Assembly: GCA_023406715.1 (NCBI GenBank)
Contig: JAEXVC010000080.1
Coordinates: 1-7,491, forward strand
DNA length: 7,491 nucleotides
Reading direction: 5' to 3'
DNA from: Bacteroidota bacterium
Lineage (GTDB): Bacteria; Bacteroidota; Bacteroidia; Bacteroidales; Tenuifilaceae
Both the position numbers and the translations under genes were made by a program. Below, one piece after another: positions 1-5,666 of this stretch (the stretch's first letter is position 1; each line of letters starts with the position of its first letter). Below the pieces are notes generated by a model. The model was not told where the DNA came from. It searched no databases and worked only from the letters and a program-made list of their open reading frames with translations.

Positions 1-603
1 CCTCCAGCCAAAACTGTGTTTTTGATGGTTAGCGAGAATCCTAATTTGATAATCAAAACCATTCTGTCGCGTACACAGCAAATAATGGTTCCACCAATTG
101 CCCGCGAGAGTATTGCAACCACGCTGGTGGATAGGTTTAACCTCGAACCCGGCCGGGCGCAGGATTTAAGCAGAATTGCCAATGGCAATTTTTACACTGC
201 TTTGCAGCTAATGGATAGTAGCGAGAATGAGTACTTTGATTTATACCGTAGATTAATGCGCCTCTGCTATGCCAAGGATGTTATTGGTTTACTCGATTGG
301 GTTGAAGATGCTGCAGGGCTAGGACGAGAGAATCAGAAGGAGTTTTTGAACTACTCACTTGGGCTTACCCGAGAAAGTTTGATGCTGAATGCAGGCTTGG
401 GTGATATTTCATACTTAATGGGCGACGAGGCTGATTTTGGACAAAAATTCTCGCCATTTATTGGAGTCGATAACATTTTTAGCATTACCAATGAGTTTAC
501 GCAGGCATACGAATGCATTATGCAGAACGGAAATCCTGCAATTGTGTTTACCCATTTTGCAATGCGGATGATAAAATTAGTACCTAATAAACCATTGAAG
601 TAG
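1..603 (+). CDS. holB: DNA polymerase III subunit delta' (clamp-loader subunit), 3' part only
   Basis: The frame is open from base 1, so the gene begins upstream of the window and the ATG at 16 is internal. The 200 visible residues start with PPAKTVFLMVSENP and continue to TILSRTQQ, the junction of the AAA+ fold where clamp-loader subunits carry the SRC motif. Here it reads SRT, with Arg at fragment residue 24, the position of the trans-acting arginine finger in the family. After it comes a helical lid and collar region (RIANGNFYTALQLM, then mostly helical sequence), as in HolB/DnaX-type proteins. The delta' subunit is a stator of the complex that loads the sliding clamp at the replication fork. 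The Walker A region lies outside the window. The gene ends 93 bases before ricT; this order is, from memory, common in Bacteroidota. DnaX would be the alternative, but the C-terminus is too short for it. Confidence 0.88.
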   Translation, partial: PPAKTVFLMVSENPNLIIKTILSRTQQIMVPPIARESIATTLVDRFNLEPGRAQDLSRIANGNFYTALQLMDSSENEYFDLYRRLMRLCYAKDVIGLLDWVEDAAGLGRENQKEFLNYSLGLTRESLMLNAGLGDISYLMGDEADFGQKFSPFIGVDNIFSITNEFTQAYECIMQNGNPAIVFTHFAMRMIKLVPNKPLK

Positions 604-632
604 CCTGAAAATCTAGGGAATTGATTTTCGAA

Positions 633-660
633 CAACTATCAACCATCAACTGTCAACTAA
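633..660 (+). repeat. Heptad array A: four CAACNNN units upstream of ricT
   Basis: Four contiguous 7-base units begin at 633, 640, 647 and 654. Each starts with CAAC, followed by the triplets TAT, CAT, TGT and TAA. The array ends 6 bases before the ricT -7 box, so it fills the region where a -33 element would be expected. It is noncoding, since holB stops at 603. The same CAAC heptad occurs on the opposite strand at 5523-5550. Confidence 0.75.
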
Positions 661-666
661 TTTTGC

Positions 667-674
667 TAACTTTG
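667..674 (+). promoter_or_regulatory. Probable ricT promoter, -7 box
   Basis: TAACTTTG is an exact match to the Bacteroidota -7 consensus TAnnTTTG. Transcription would start near 681, leaving a leader of about 16 bases before ATG 697. No TTG or TTTG lies 19-21 bases upstream; that stretch is the heptad array, so the -33 contact is weak or replaced. Confidence 0.6.
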
Positions 675-696
675 CAAATTCTACAAAGCAATTAAA

Positions 697-1854
697 ATGG
701 AAAAAAGTACCAGCTCAAGGGGTGTGATTTTAACGGGAACCGATACTACTGAGCATACCGTATGCCATTCGCAGGGGTGTGCCAAGTTAAGTATCTACGA
801 TTGGGTTTCCGATCTACCTAAAACGCTGCAAACTTACGATATAGTTGAAGTTCAGTTCAAGAATACCCGTAAGGGATTTTACCGTAACGCCAATTTGTTG
901 AATTTAACCAAGGGTGATATTATTGCCGTTGAGGCATCTCCCGGTCACGATATTGGTGTTGTTTCACTTACTGGATGGCTGGTTGAGCGACAAATGAAAC
1001 GTGTTGGCTACAACCAACAAACCACTGAATTCAAAAAGGTTTACCGTAAGGCAAAGCAGGTTGATATTGAAAAGTGGCTCGAGGCTATTGCACTTGAGCA
1101 CGAAACAATGATTAAGGCTCGCAGAATTGCTGAGGACTTAAAGTTGAATATGAAGATTGGCGATGTGGAGTATCAGGGCGATAAAACCAAGGCCATATTC
1201 TACTACATTGCCGACGATAGGGTCGATTTCCGTGAATTAATCAAGGTGTTGGCTGAGGAATTCAAGGTGAGGATTGAGATGCGCCAGATTGGTGCACGCC
1301 AGGAGGCTGGCCGTATTGGCGGAATTGGCTCATGCGGACGAGAACTTTGCTGCTCATCGTGGATTTCGCATTTCGATTCCGTAAGTACAAACGCCGCCAA
1401 GGTTCAGGAGATATCGTTGAATCCTCAAAAGTTAGCCGGTCAGTGCGGTAAGTTAAAGTGTTGCCTAAACTATGAGCTTGATAGTTATGTAGATGCCCGC
1501 AAGGATTTCCCCGATGTTTCGGTTCCAATAGAAACAAAGGAGGCAACCTACTTCCACTTCAAAACCGATATTTTTAAACGGATAATGTGGTTTACTAGCG
1601 ACCAAGGCTCATCCGTAAATTTGGCCGAGGTTTCTGTCGATAGGATTAAGGAGATTGTTGCGCTCAACAAAAAGGGCATCAAACCTAATAAACTTATCGA
1701 AACTCGCGATATGGAGGAGAAACGCACTCAGCCTCTAGGTTTCACTGATGGTTTGGAGGAGGACAGCCTTACTCGTTTTGATGCTAAGGCTCAAAACCGA
1801 AAGAAAAAGAAGAAAAGTCGTTTCAAAGGAAATCAAAACCAACGGAATGAATAG
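697..1854 (+). CDS. ricT: RicT (YaaT-like PSP1-domain) iron-sulfur regulatory complex subunit
   Basis: This 385-residue protein has the PSP1 C-terminal domain architecture, with the core beginning near residue 73 (GDIIAVEASPGHDIGVVS). The diagnostic part is the double cysteine block: CGRELCC at 213-219 and CGKLKCC at 250-256, with C23 and C28 near the N-terminus, eight Cys in all. In Bacillus subtilis, RicT (YaaT) works with RicA and RicF in a complex carrying [4Fe-4S] clusters that influences mRNA processing and development; the role in Bacteroidota is not established by this sequence. The tail (about 368-378) is Arg/Lys rich and could contact nucleic acid, which is inference. ATG 697 follows an A-rich leader about 16 bases from the predicted transcription start. 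The 3' end overlaps gldH by 8 bases, suggesting cotranscription. RicA and RicF are not encoded in the window. Confidence 0.93.
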   Translation: MEKSTSSRGVILTGTDTTEHTVCHSQGCAKLSIYDWVSDLPKTLQTYDIVEVQFKNTRKGFYRNANLLNLTKGDIIAVEASPGHDIGVVSLTGWLVERQMKRVGYNQQTTEFKKVYRKAKQVDIEKWLEAIALEHETMIKARRIAEDLKLNMKIGDVEYQGDKTKAIFYYIADDRVDFRELIKVLAEEFKVRIEMRQIGARQEAGRIGGIGSCGRELCCSSWISHFDSVSTNAAKVQEISLNPQKLAGQCGKLKCCLNYELDSYVDARKDFPDVSVPIETKEATYFHFKTDIFKRIMWFTSDQGSSVNLAEVSVDRIKEIVALNKKGIKPNKLIETRDMEEKRTQPLGFTDGLEEDSLTRFDAKAQNRKKKKKSRFKGNQNQRNE

Positions 1855-2320
1855 AATTTTCGCCATTCTGATATTAGCCTCAGCAACATTTGTTGCCTGC
1901 GATAGAGGTGCTGTTTACGACCAATCGGTTACTATTCCTAACGAGAAGTGGAATGTGGATAGTTTGGCCGTTTTTACCATGCCAGTAGCAGATACCGTTT
2001 TGGCGTATAACCTTTATATCAACCTTCGCAATACAAACGATTACCAGTTTCAGAACCTATACCTATTCGTTGATGTTATTGCTCCTAACGGAGCATCAAT
2101 CCGCGACACCTTTGAGTGTTACCTAGCCGACGACCATGGTAAATGGCTTGGCAAGGGCAAGGGTAAAATATACGATAATAGGTTCCTTTACCGCCAATCG
2201 GTAAAATTCTCTACCAAGGGCGATTACCGCATACAGTTACAACAAGCAATGCGCGTTGACGATTTGAAAGGGCTCGCAAATATTGGTGTGAGAATGGAGC
2301 ATGAGGGGGTATCTAAATAA
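1847..2320 (+). CDS. gldH: Gliding-motility lipoprotein GldH
   Basis: Start chosen at ATG 1847, which overlaps the ricT stop by 8 bases and puts a lipoprotein signal at the very N-terminus: a hydrophobic stretch at residues 4-16 and the lipobox FVAC with the lipidated Cys at 18. The frame is open further upstream to 1748, but that lies inside ricT and would bury the signal. The 157-residue length and the motifs YDQSVTIPNEKW, YNLYINLRNTNDY, GKWLGKGKGKIYDN and YRIQLQQAMR fit the GldH family well. GldH is required for gliding in Flavobacterium johnsoniae and is thought to associate with the envelope-spanning gliding/type IX machinery, but the family also occurs in non-gliding Bacteroidales, so its presence alone does not show motility. 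It ends at the shared hairpin region, facing the convergent minus-strand pair. Confidence 0.93.
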   Translation: MNRIFAILILASATFVACDRGAVYDQSVTIPNEKWNVDSLAVFTMPVADTVLAYNLYINLRNTNDYQFQNLYLFVDVIAPNGASIRDTFECYLADDHGKWLGKGKGKIYDNRFLYRQSVKFSTKGDYRIQLQQAMRVDDLKGLANIGVRMEHEGVSK

Positions 2321-2343
2321 AAAACGGGAGTTAAAACTCCCGT
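2315..2343 (-). terminator. Rho-independent terminator for the minus-strand pair, possibly shared with gldH
   Basis: A perfect 8-bp stem is formed by ACGGGAGT (2324-2331) and ACTCCCGT (2336-2343) around a four-base TAAA loop. Read on the minus strand, it is followed at once by a U-run (2323 down to 2319) and further AT. It begins 5 bases after the stop codon of the minus-strand gene. On the plus strand there is an A-run before the stem but no good U-run after it, so termination of gldH would be weaker. The reverse U-run overlaps the gldH stop codon. Confidence 0.8.
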
Positions 2344-2348
2344 CATTA

Positions 2349-2927
2349 TTACCAGTATTTTTTGCCCTCAAGTTCGTTACGTTTTAGCAGAGGAAACTCT
2401 CCATTCTTAAGTTCTTCAAATTTTAGGATATGACTAAAAGGATACACACAAGGCTCTCCAAAGGGTATCTTTCTTACTATTTTAAATTTAATTTTCTCTT
2501 TTAATAACTTATCAATTATTTCGATTTCTTCTGGTTTTATTTTTGAATTTTCCTTTATTGAATAAGTAATCTGAATAGGTATACCATCTTCATTTATTGT
2601 AAAACCAATAATAATTCTTTTTTCACTTGTTTCTATGTCTTTTAACCTTTCAGGAGTAAAGACTTTACTTATAATATTATAATAGATTCTTTCCGAGTTT
2701 ATGTATAATGAGGCACTTCCTTTTTCGTCACTTGTTCCAAATGGTAAATCAGTTTTGGAATTGTAATCCTGTCTCTGAACAACATAAATACCCGTTATTG
2801 ATTCTCTACAGTTAAGTGTTGTTGACTTCGTATTTACTGCTCCCGGCTTCCATATTTGCTGAGCAATAGAGAAATATGAAATGGAATTGATCAATGATAT
2901 CAATATGATATATTTTGCTGTTTTCAT
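2349..2927 (-). CDS. Small exported protein, possible TonB C-terminal-like domain, unknown function
   Basis: Start taken at ATG 2927, which gives a clean signal peptide (MKTAKYIILI, then a hydrophobic run) with probable cleavage after Ala22 (FSIA/QQ). An ATG at 2951 would add eight residues before the signal and overlap the upstream gene by 20 bases. The protein has 192 residues. Residues 104-150 (RIIIGFTINEDGIPIQITYS, then EEIEIIDKLLKEKIKFKIV) resemble the strand-strand-helix pattern with a central N-x-DG turn seen in TonB C-terminal domains, but this is only a pattern resemblance and no family is claimed. It starts 4 bases after the lipoprotein stop and is probably cotranscribed with it. 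Base use is extreme: bases 2401-2580 are about 26% GC against about 44% in a same-length stretch of ricT (1081-1260), pointing to foreign origin or relaxed constraint. Confidence 0.75.
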   Translation of the reverse strand: MKTAKYIILISLINSISYFSIAQQIWKPGAVNTKSTTLNCRESITGIYVVQRQDYNSKTDLPFGTSDEKGSASLYINSERIYYNIISKVFTPERLKDIETSEKRIIIGFTINEDGIPIQITYSIKENSKIKPEEIEIIDKLLKEKIKFKIVRKIPFGEPCVYPFSHILKFEELKNGEFPLLKRNELEGKKYW

Positions 2928-2931
2928 TTTT

Positions 2932-4278
2932 TTAAAGTTTAGGACAACCATCTAATAAAAAGTTAATAACCGACATTTTAGGAAAACTATCAGAGATATA
3001 GCCCCTGTAATTAGGATCCTTATCGTTGAATATTTTGATAAAATAATTATATTTTTCAAAAAATGTACTATTTGCACCATTTTCTAGAAAATAAAAAACC
3101 CAGTTTCTAAAATCCGTCCAATCCTGACCTTTAAAGTATTGATTAAGGATGGCTTCATATTCTATGCCAGACTCTATACAGTAAATTGCCTGCATCAGCT
3201 TTGCCTCAAACTCCATATTGGTGTAGCCCGCTATGCCAGGACCATACTTGTCTAGCCCTTGGTAAAACAAGCTCTGGTATGCATGCATGGTTTCCTCGTA
3301 TAGGCGTGCCTCGTTTATCTCGCTCGCATTCCGGAACTGAATAGTTCCCCTAACCAGGGTATACTCGGCAAATGTACCAGTAGCCATACATGGCTTGATT
3401 TCGTACAGAATTTTTTCGGTAGCGCCTAGGATTTTATTACTTGCGCAATGGCTCCTATTCTTAATCGTTTCTCTGGTGGTTTTAATATTATCTAATTCTT
3501 GAATTGTCATACCTCTAGAACAGTCTGTCTGGGTGTTTGTAGTTTCTGTGCCCGTATCCGTGCCAGTTCCACTTCCACTTCCTCCACCACCACCAGTATT
3601 GCCACCACCAGAATCCGAGTACCCTCCACCTCCAATTTCATTACCTGGAGTAGATATGTGCACTATGCTGGTTTTGCACCATGAGTAACTGAAGTTTTGA
3701 GTTACCCCTCCGTCTGTGCTTGTAAATACATCCCAGCAGGTAACAATTCTAAGGTATTCCTTGGATTCTTCCTCTTGCGGTTTTGCAAATCGACAACCCT
3801 TACTATCACTGGAGTATAGCATCCCTTGGTATAGGAGTACAAAGTCTGATACCAAAGTGTCAGGACTTTGCGACTCAAAGATTTTCAGGTAGGTGTGGTC
3901 AACCGAATCTATAAAAGCAAAAACGGCGCTAATGGAGTCCTTTCCGTACGCTTTAATAGGGACAAAAAGCAAATTTTCAGATTTATTACTGGTTGTTTTT
4001 TCAACCTCCCATCTGGGTTGTCCGTATTTTTGGACTAAGTCAAAAATTATTCCGGTGGAGTCATTCATGGCTAGAAGATTGCTCACCACCTCATCGCGAA
4101 AATCATCCTCCTTGCGCTGGTAGTTTTTGAAGAAAATGTTCATAGCCTCCTGCGGGGTGAGGGTTGGGCTGCTGGGTTGTTGTACCTCATCGCGCTCGCA
4201 GCCCAAAAACAGCAGGGATAAGGCCACCCCTGCTACGGCTAACTGCCTGATTCTGGGGGGGGTAATTTTAAAAAACAT
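2932..4278 (-). CDS. Two-domain lipoprotein with Gly-rich linker and EExxH zincin-like motif, unknown function
   Basis: The 448-residue product starts with a charged N-terminus, a hydrophobic stretch (13-25) and lipobox LFLGC with the lipidated Cys at 27. Acidic residues follow (E28, D30, E31), a pattern that can act as a surface-export signal in Bacteroidota, so outer-surface display is possible. Residues about 40-210 form a first domain with Cys at 162, 181 and 201 and the segment CWDVFTSTDGG. Residues 215-248 are a Gly/Ser/Thr linker. The second domain (about 252-448) contains EETMHAYQ with E328, E329 and H332, and NMEFEAK at 354-360. This resembles the active-site helix of zinc metallopeptidases (HExxH with a downstream Glu), but the first His is Glu, so catalysis is uncertain. 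I do not recognise a named family. Composition falls from about 63% GC at the 5' end (4141-4200) to 25% near the 3' end (3001-3060). Confidence 0.85.
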   Translation of the reverse strand: MFFKITPPRIRQLAVAGVALSLLFLGCERDEVQQPSSPTLTPQEAMNIFFKNYQRKEDDFRDEVVSNLLAMNDSTGIIFDLVQKYGQPRWEVEKTTSNKSENLLFVPIKAYGKDSISAVFAFIDSVDHTYLKIFESQSPDTLVSDFVLLYQGMLYSSDSKGCRFAKPQEEESKEYLRIVTCWDVFTSTDGGVTQNFSYSWCKTSIVHISTPGNEIGGGGYSDSGGGNTGGGGGSGSGTGTDTGTETTNTQTDCSRGMTIQELDNIKTTRETIKNRSHCASNKILGATEKILYEIKPCMATGTFAEYTLVRGTIQFRNASEINEARLYEETMHAYQSLFYQGLDKYGPGIAGYTNMEFEAKLMQAIYCIESGIEYEAILNQYFKGQDWTDFRNWVFYFLENGANSTFFEKYNYFIKIFNDKDPNYRGYISDSFPKMSVINFLLDGCPKL

Positions 4279-4307
4279 AGATTATTGGGGTTTTAGGATT
4301 TACACAG

Positions 4308-4338
4308 CTAAGGTATAAATTTGTTTAAATGCTACAAA
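4308..4338 (-). promoter_or_regulatory. Probable promoter of the minus-strand lipoprotein pair
   Basis: On the minus strand, TTTG (4338-4335) is followed after 19 bases by TACCTTAG (4315-4308), one mismatch from TAnnTTTG. The predicted start near 4301 leaves a leader of about 22 bases before ATG 4278, in line with the other promoters here. A second possible box further upstream (near 4377) fits less well. Confidence 0.5.
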
Positions 4339-4426
4339 TGTTTTACCTATTGTAACATTGAATAAACATCACAAAGCATAATCCCTGGCATAGTTTTAAA
4401 CACTGGCAGCGAAAGTTTTACTTTAT

Positions 4427-4457
4427 TTTAATCTGTTGATTTGTTTTTCTATTTTTG
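4427..4457 (+). promoter_or_regulatory. Probable trmB promoter
   Basis: TATTTTTG (4450-4457) matches TAnnTTTG exactly. TTTA (4427-4430), one base off the -33 TTTG, lies 19 bases upstream. Transcription would begin near 4464, about 18 bases before the GTG start. The box overlaps an in-frame TTG at 4455, which therefore cannot be the start codon of this transcript. The promoter is divergent to the one at 4308-4338. Confidence 0.55.
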
Positions 4458-4481
4458 CGGCAACTTAATTATCAATTTTTT

Positions 4482-5189
4482 GTGGCAAAGAACAAACTAA
4501 GGCGATTCGCTGAGAACGAGACATTTGAGAATCTTTTTCAGCCAACCATGTCCGAAGTAATGAACGACGATTTTCATTTAAAGGGCAAATGGCGTAGTGA
4601 TTACTTTAAAAACGACAACCCAATAGTTTTGGAGTTAGGATGCGGAAAAGGAGAGTACTCTGTTGGCTTAGCCAAAATATTTCCGGAGAAGAATTTTATT
4701 GGTGCCGATATTAAAGGTGCTCGCCTATGGCGTGGAGCCAAAACTGCTGTGGAGGAAAAAATGAGTAACGTTGCATTTATTCGTACACGAATTGAGCATA
4801 TCGCATCGTTCTTTGCACCGGAAGAGGTGGATGAGATTTGGGTCACCTTTCCTGACCCACAGCCACGCGAGAAGAAATCGAAAAAAAGGCTAACATCGAG
4901 CCGATTCCTTAACCACTACTCAAAATTCCTTAAACCTAACGGAATAGTTCATCTTAAAACCGATAGCCAGGCTTTACACGCCTACACAAAGACAGTAATT
5001 GAGTACAATAACCTAAAGGTTAATGTTTGTACCAACGATTTGTACGCTACCGTAAAGGACGATCCAATTTTGGGTATCAGAACGCACTACGAGCAGCTAT
5101 TTATGGAAAAAGGCTTTACCATAACATATATCAACTTCCAACTAAGCCACGTTGGACCATTCAATGAACCCGACCTACAAGACGAATAA
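4482..5189 (+). CDS. trmB: tRNA (guanine-N7-)-methyltransferase TrmB
   Basis: TrmB uses S-adenosylmethionine to make m7G46 in the tRNA variable loop in the cytoplasm. I chose GTG 4482 because it gives MAKNKLRRFAENETF, the N-terminus expected of Bacteroidota TrmB. The frame extends back to TTG 4455, but that codon lies in the -7 box. The 235 residues contain the SAM-binding motif ELGCGKGEYS (51-60), GADIKG (74-79), the family signature TFPDPQPREKKSKKRL (122-137), HLKTD (157-161) and the C-terminal THYE (201-204) of the substrate site. TFPDPQ stands where many homologues have TFPDPW. No key residue is missing. The 3' end overlaps the alkyltransferase-like gene by 26 bases, consistent with one operon and possibly coupled translation. 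Confidence 0.95.
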   Translation: MAKNKLRRFAENETFENLFQPTMSEVMNDDFHLKGKWRSDYFKNDNPIVLELGCGKGEYSVGLAKIFPEKNFIGADIKGARLWRGAKTAVEEKMSNVAFIRTRIEHIASFFAPEEVDEIWVTFPDPQPREKKSKKRLTSSRFLNHYSKFLKPNGIVHLKTDSQALHAYTKTVIEYNNLKVNVCTNDLYATVKDDPILGIRTHYEQLFMEKGFTITYINFQLSHVGPFNEPDLQDE

Positions 5190-5514
5190 CGATAACTTTT
5201 TTGAGAAAGTTTACGAGGTGACTCTCCTTGTTCCTGCGGGCAGGGTAACATCATACGGTGCAATTGCGCGTTATTTAGGTTCTGCGCAATCGGCTAGGAT
5301 GGTCGGTTGGGCGCTAAACGTTTGCCATACCTACCATAAATGGGTTCCTGCACATAGAGTTGTTAACAAGGCTGGACAACTAACCGGCAAAATACACTTC
5401 CCCGGAAGCAATACAATGCAGGAAATGTTAGAGTCGGAAGGGGTTAAAATTGAGGACAATACCGTAGTTAATTTCGAAAAACTTTTCTGGGATCCGAACA
5501 TTGAGTTGGAATAG
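5164..5514 (+). CDS. Alkyltransferase-like protein (MGMT family, catalytic Cys replaced by Ala)
   Basis: Start taken at ATG 5164, inside trmB; a TTG at 5152 is in frame but unneeded. The 116-residue protein is only the DNA-binding domain of the O6-alkylguanine-DNA alkyltransferase family. The nucleotide-flipping Tyr (Y31 in RVTSYGAIARYLG) and the arginine finger (R45 in SARMVGWAL) are present and 14 residues apart, as Y114 and R128 are in human MGMT. The active-site PCHRV reads PAHRV, with Ala63 in place of the acceptor Cys. Such alkyltransferase-like proteins bind O6-alkylguanine without removing the alkyl group and pass the lesion to nucleotide excision repair; that role is inferred here from the family. 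It may also be annotated as an MGMT family or YbaZ-like protein. Direct repair activity is not expected. Confidence 0.92.
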   Translation: MNPTYKTNNDNFFEKVYEVTLLVPAGRVTSYGAIARYLGSAQSARMVGWALNVCHTYHKWVPAHRVVNKAGQLTGKIHFPGSNTMQEMLESEGVKIEDNTVVNFEKLFWDPNIELE

Positions 5515-5522
5515 ATGTTTAT

Positions 5523-5550
5523 TTCGTTGATGGTTGCTCGTTGACCGTTG
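5523..5550 (-). repeat. Heptad array B: four CAACNNN units on the minus strand, inside an inverted repeat
   Basis: On the plus strand, four 7-base units end in GTTG at 5529, 5536, 5543 and 5550. On the minus strand they read CAAC followed by GGT, GAG, CAT and GAA, the same pattern as array A with opposite orientation. An 8-base inverted repeat, TGTTTATT (5516-5523) and AATAAACA (5563-5570), flanks it; the left arm shares base 5523 with the array. The array starts 9 bases after the stop of the alkyltransferase-like gene. Confidence 0.7.
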
Positions 5551-5589
5551 TTCGTAAGAATGAATAAACAGAAATATTTAATCAACAAA

Positions 5590-5624
5590 TCTAATGTCTT
5601 GTGTCTAATATCTTGTGTCTAAAA
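5590..5624 (+). repeat. Heptad array C: four TCTNNTR units plus a partial fifth, upstream of mrp
   Basis: Units begin at 5590, 5597, 5604 and 5611. They alternate between TCTAATG or TCTAATA and TCTTGTG, so the array also has a 14-base period. A fifth degenerate unit starts at 5618. The array ends 7 bases before the mrp -7 box, the same placement as array A at ricT, although the sequence differs. Confidence 0.75.
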
Positions 5625-5639
5625 AATAATCTATCTTTG
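5613..5639 (+). promoter_or_regulatory. Probable mrp promoter
   Basis: TATCTTTG (5632-5639) matches TAnnTTTG exactly. The nearest TTG (5613-5615) is 16 bases upstream, shorter than the usual 19-21, and belongs to heptad array C. The predicted start near 5646 leaves a leader of about 20 bases before ATG 5667. Confidence 0.55.
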
Positions 5640-5666
5640 TGCATTAATTTAAACTAAATCAAAACA

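Noticed and set aside
606..630. Hairpin GAAAATC / GATTTTC just after the holB stop, considered as a terminator.
   Set aside because: The stem is AT-rich, the loop is 9 bases and no U-run follows.
351..635. Minus-strand open frame over the end of holB.
   Set aside because: It is antisense to a well-supported coding region and shows no domain or promoter.
1748..1846. Longer N-terminus for gldH from an upstream ATG.
   Set aside because: It would overlap ricT by over 100 bases and place the lipoprotein signal internally; ATG 1847 puts the signal at the N-terminus.
3499..3684. Plus-strand open frame opposite the lipoprotein linker.
   Set aside because: Its Ser/Thr-rich sequence is the antisense of Gly/Ser/Thr codons in the linker; there is no promoter or family resemblance.
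4385..4420. CTGGCA and AGTTTTA each occurring twice in the divergent intergenic region, considered as an operator.
   Set aside because: Spacing differs (18 and 22 bases), the motifs are short and no known regulator site is matched.
5523..5624. Regular short repeats, considered as a CRISPR array or translated heptad repeats.
   Set aside because: Units are only 7 bases with no spacers of CRISPR length, there are no cas genes nearby, and the repeats lie after a stop codon outside any coding frame.
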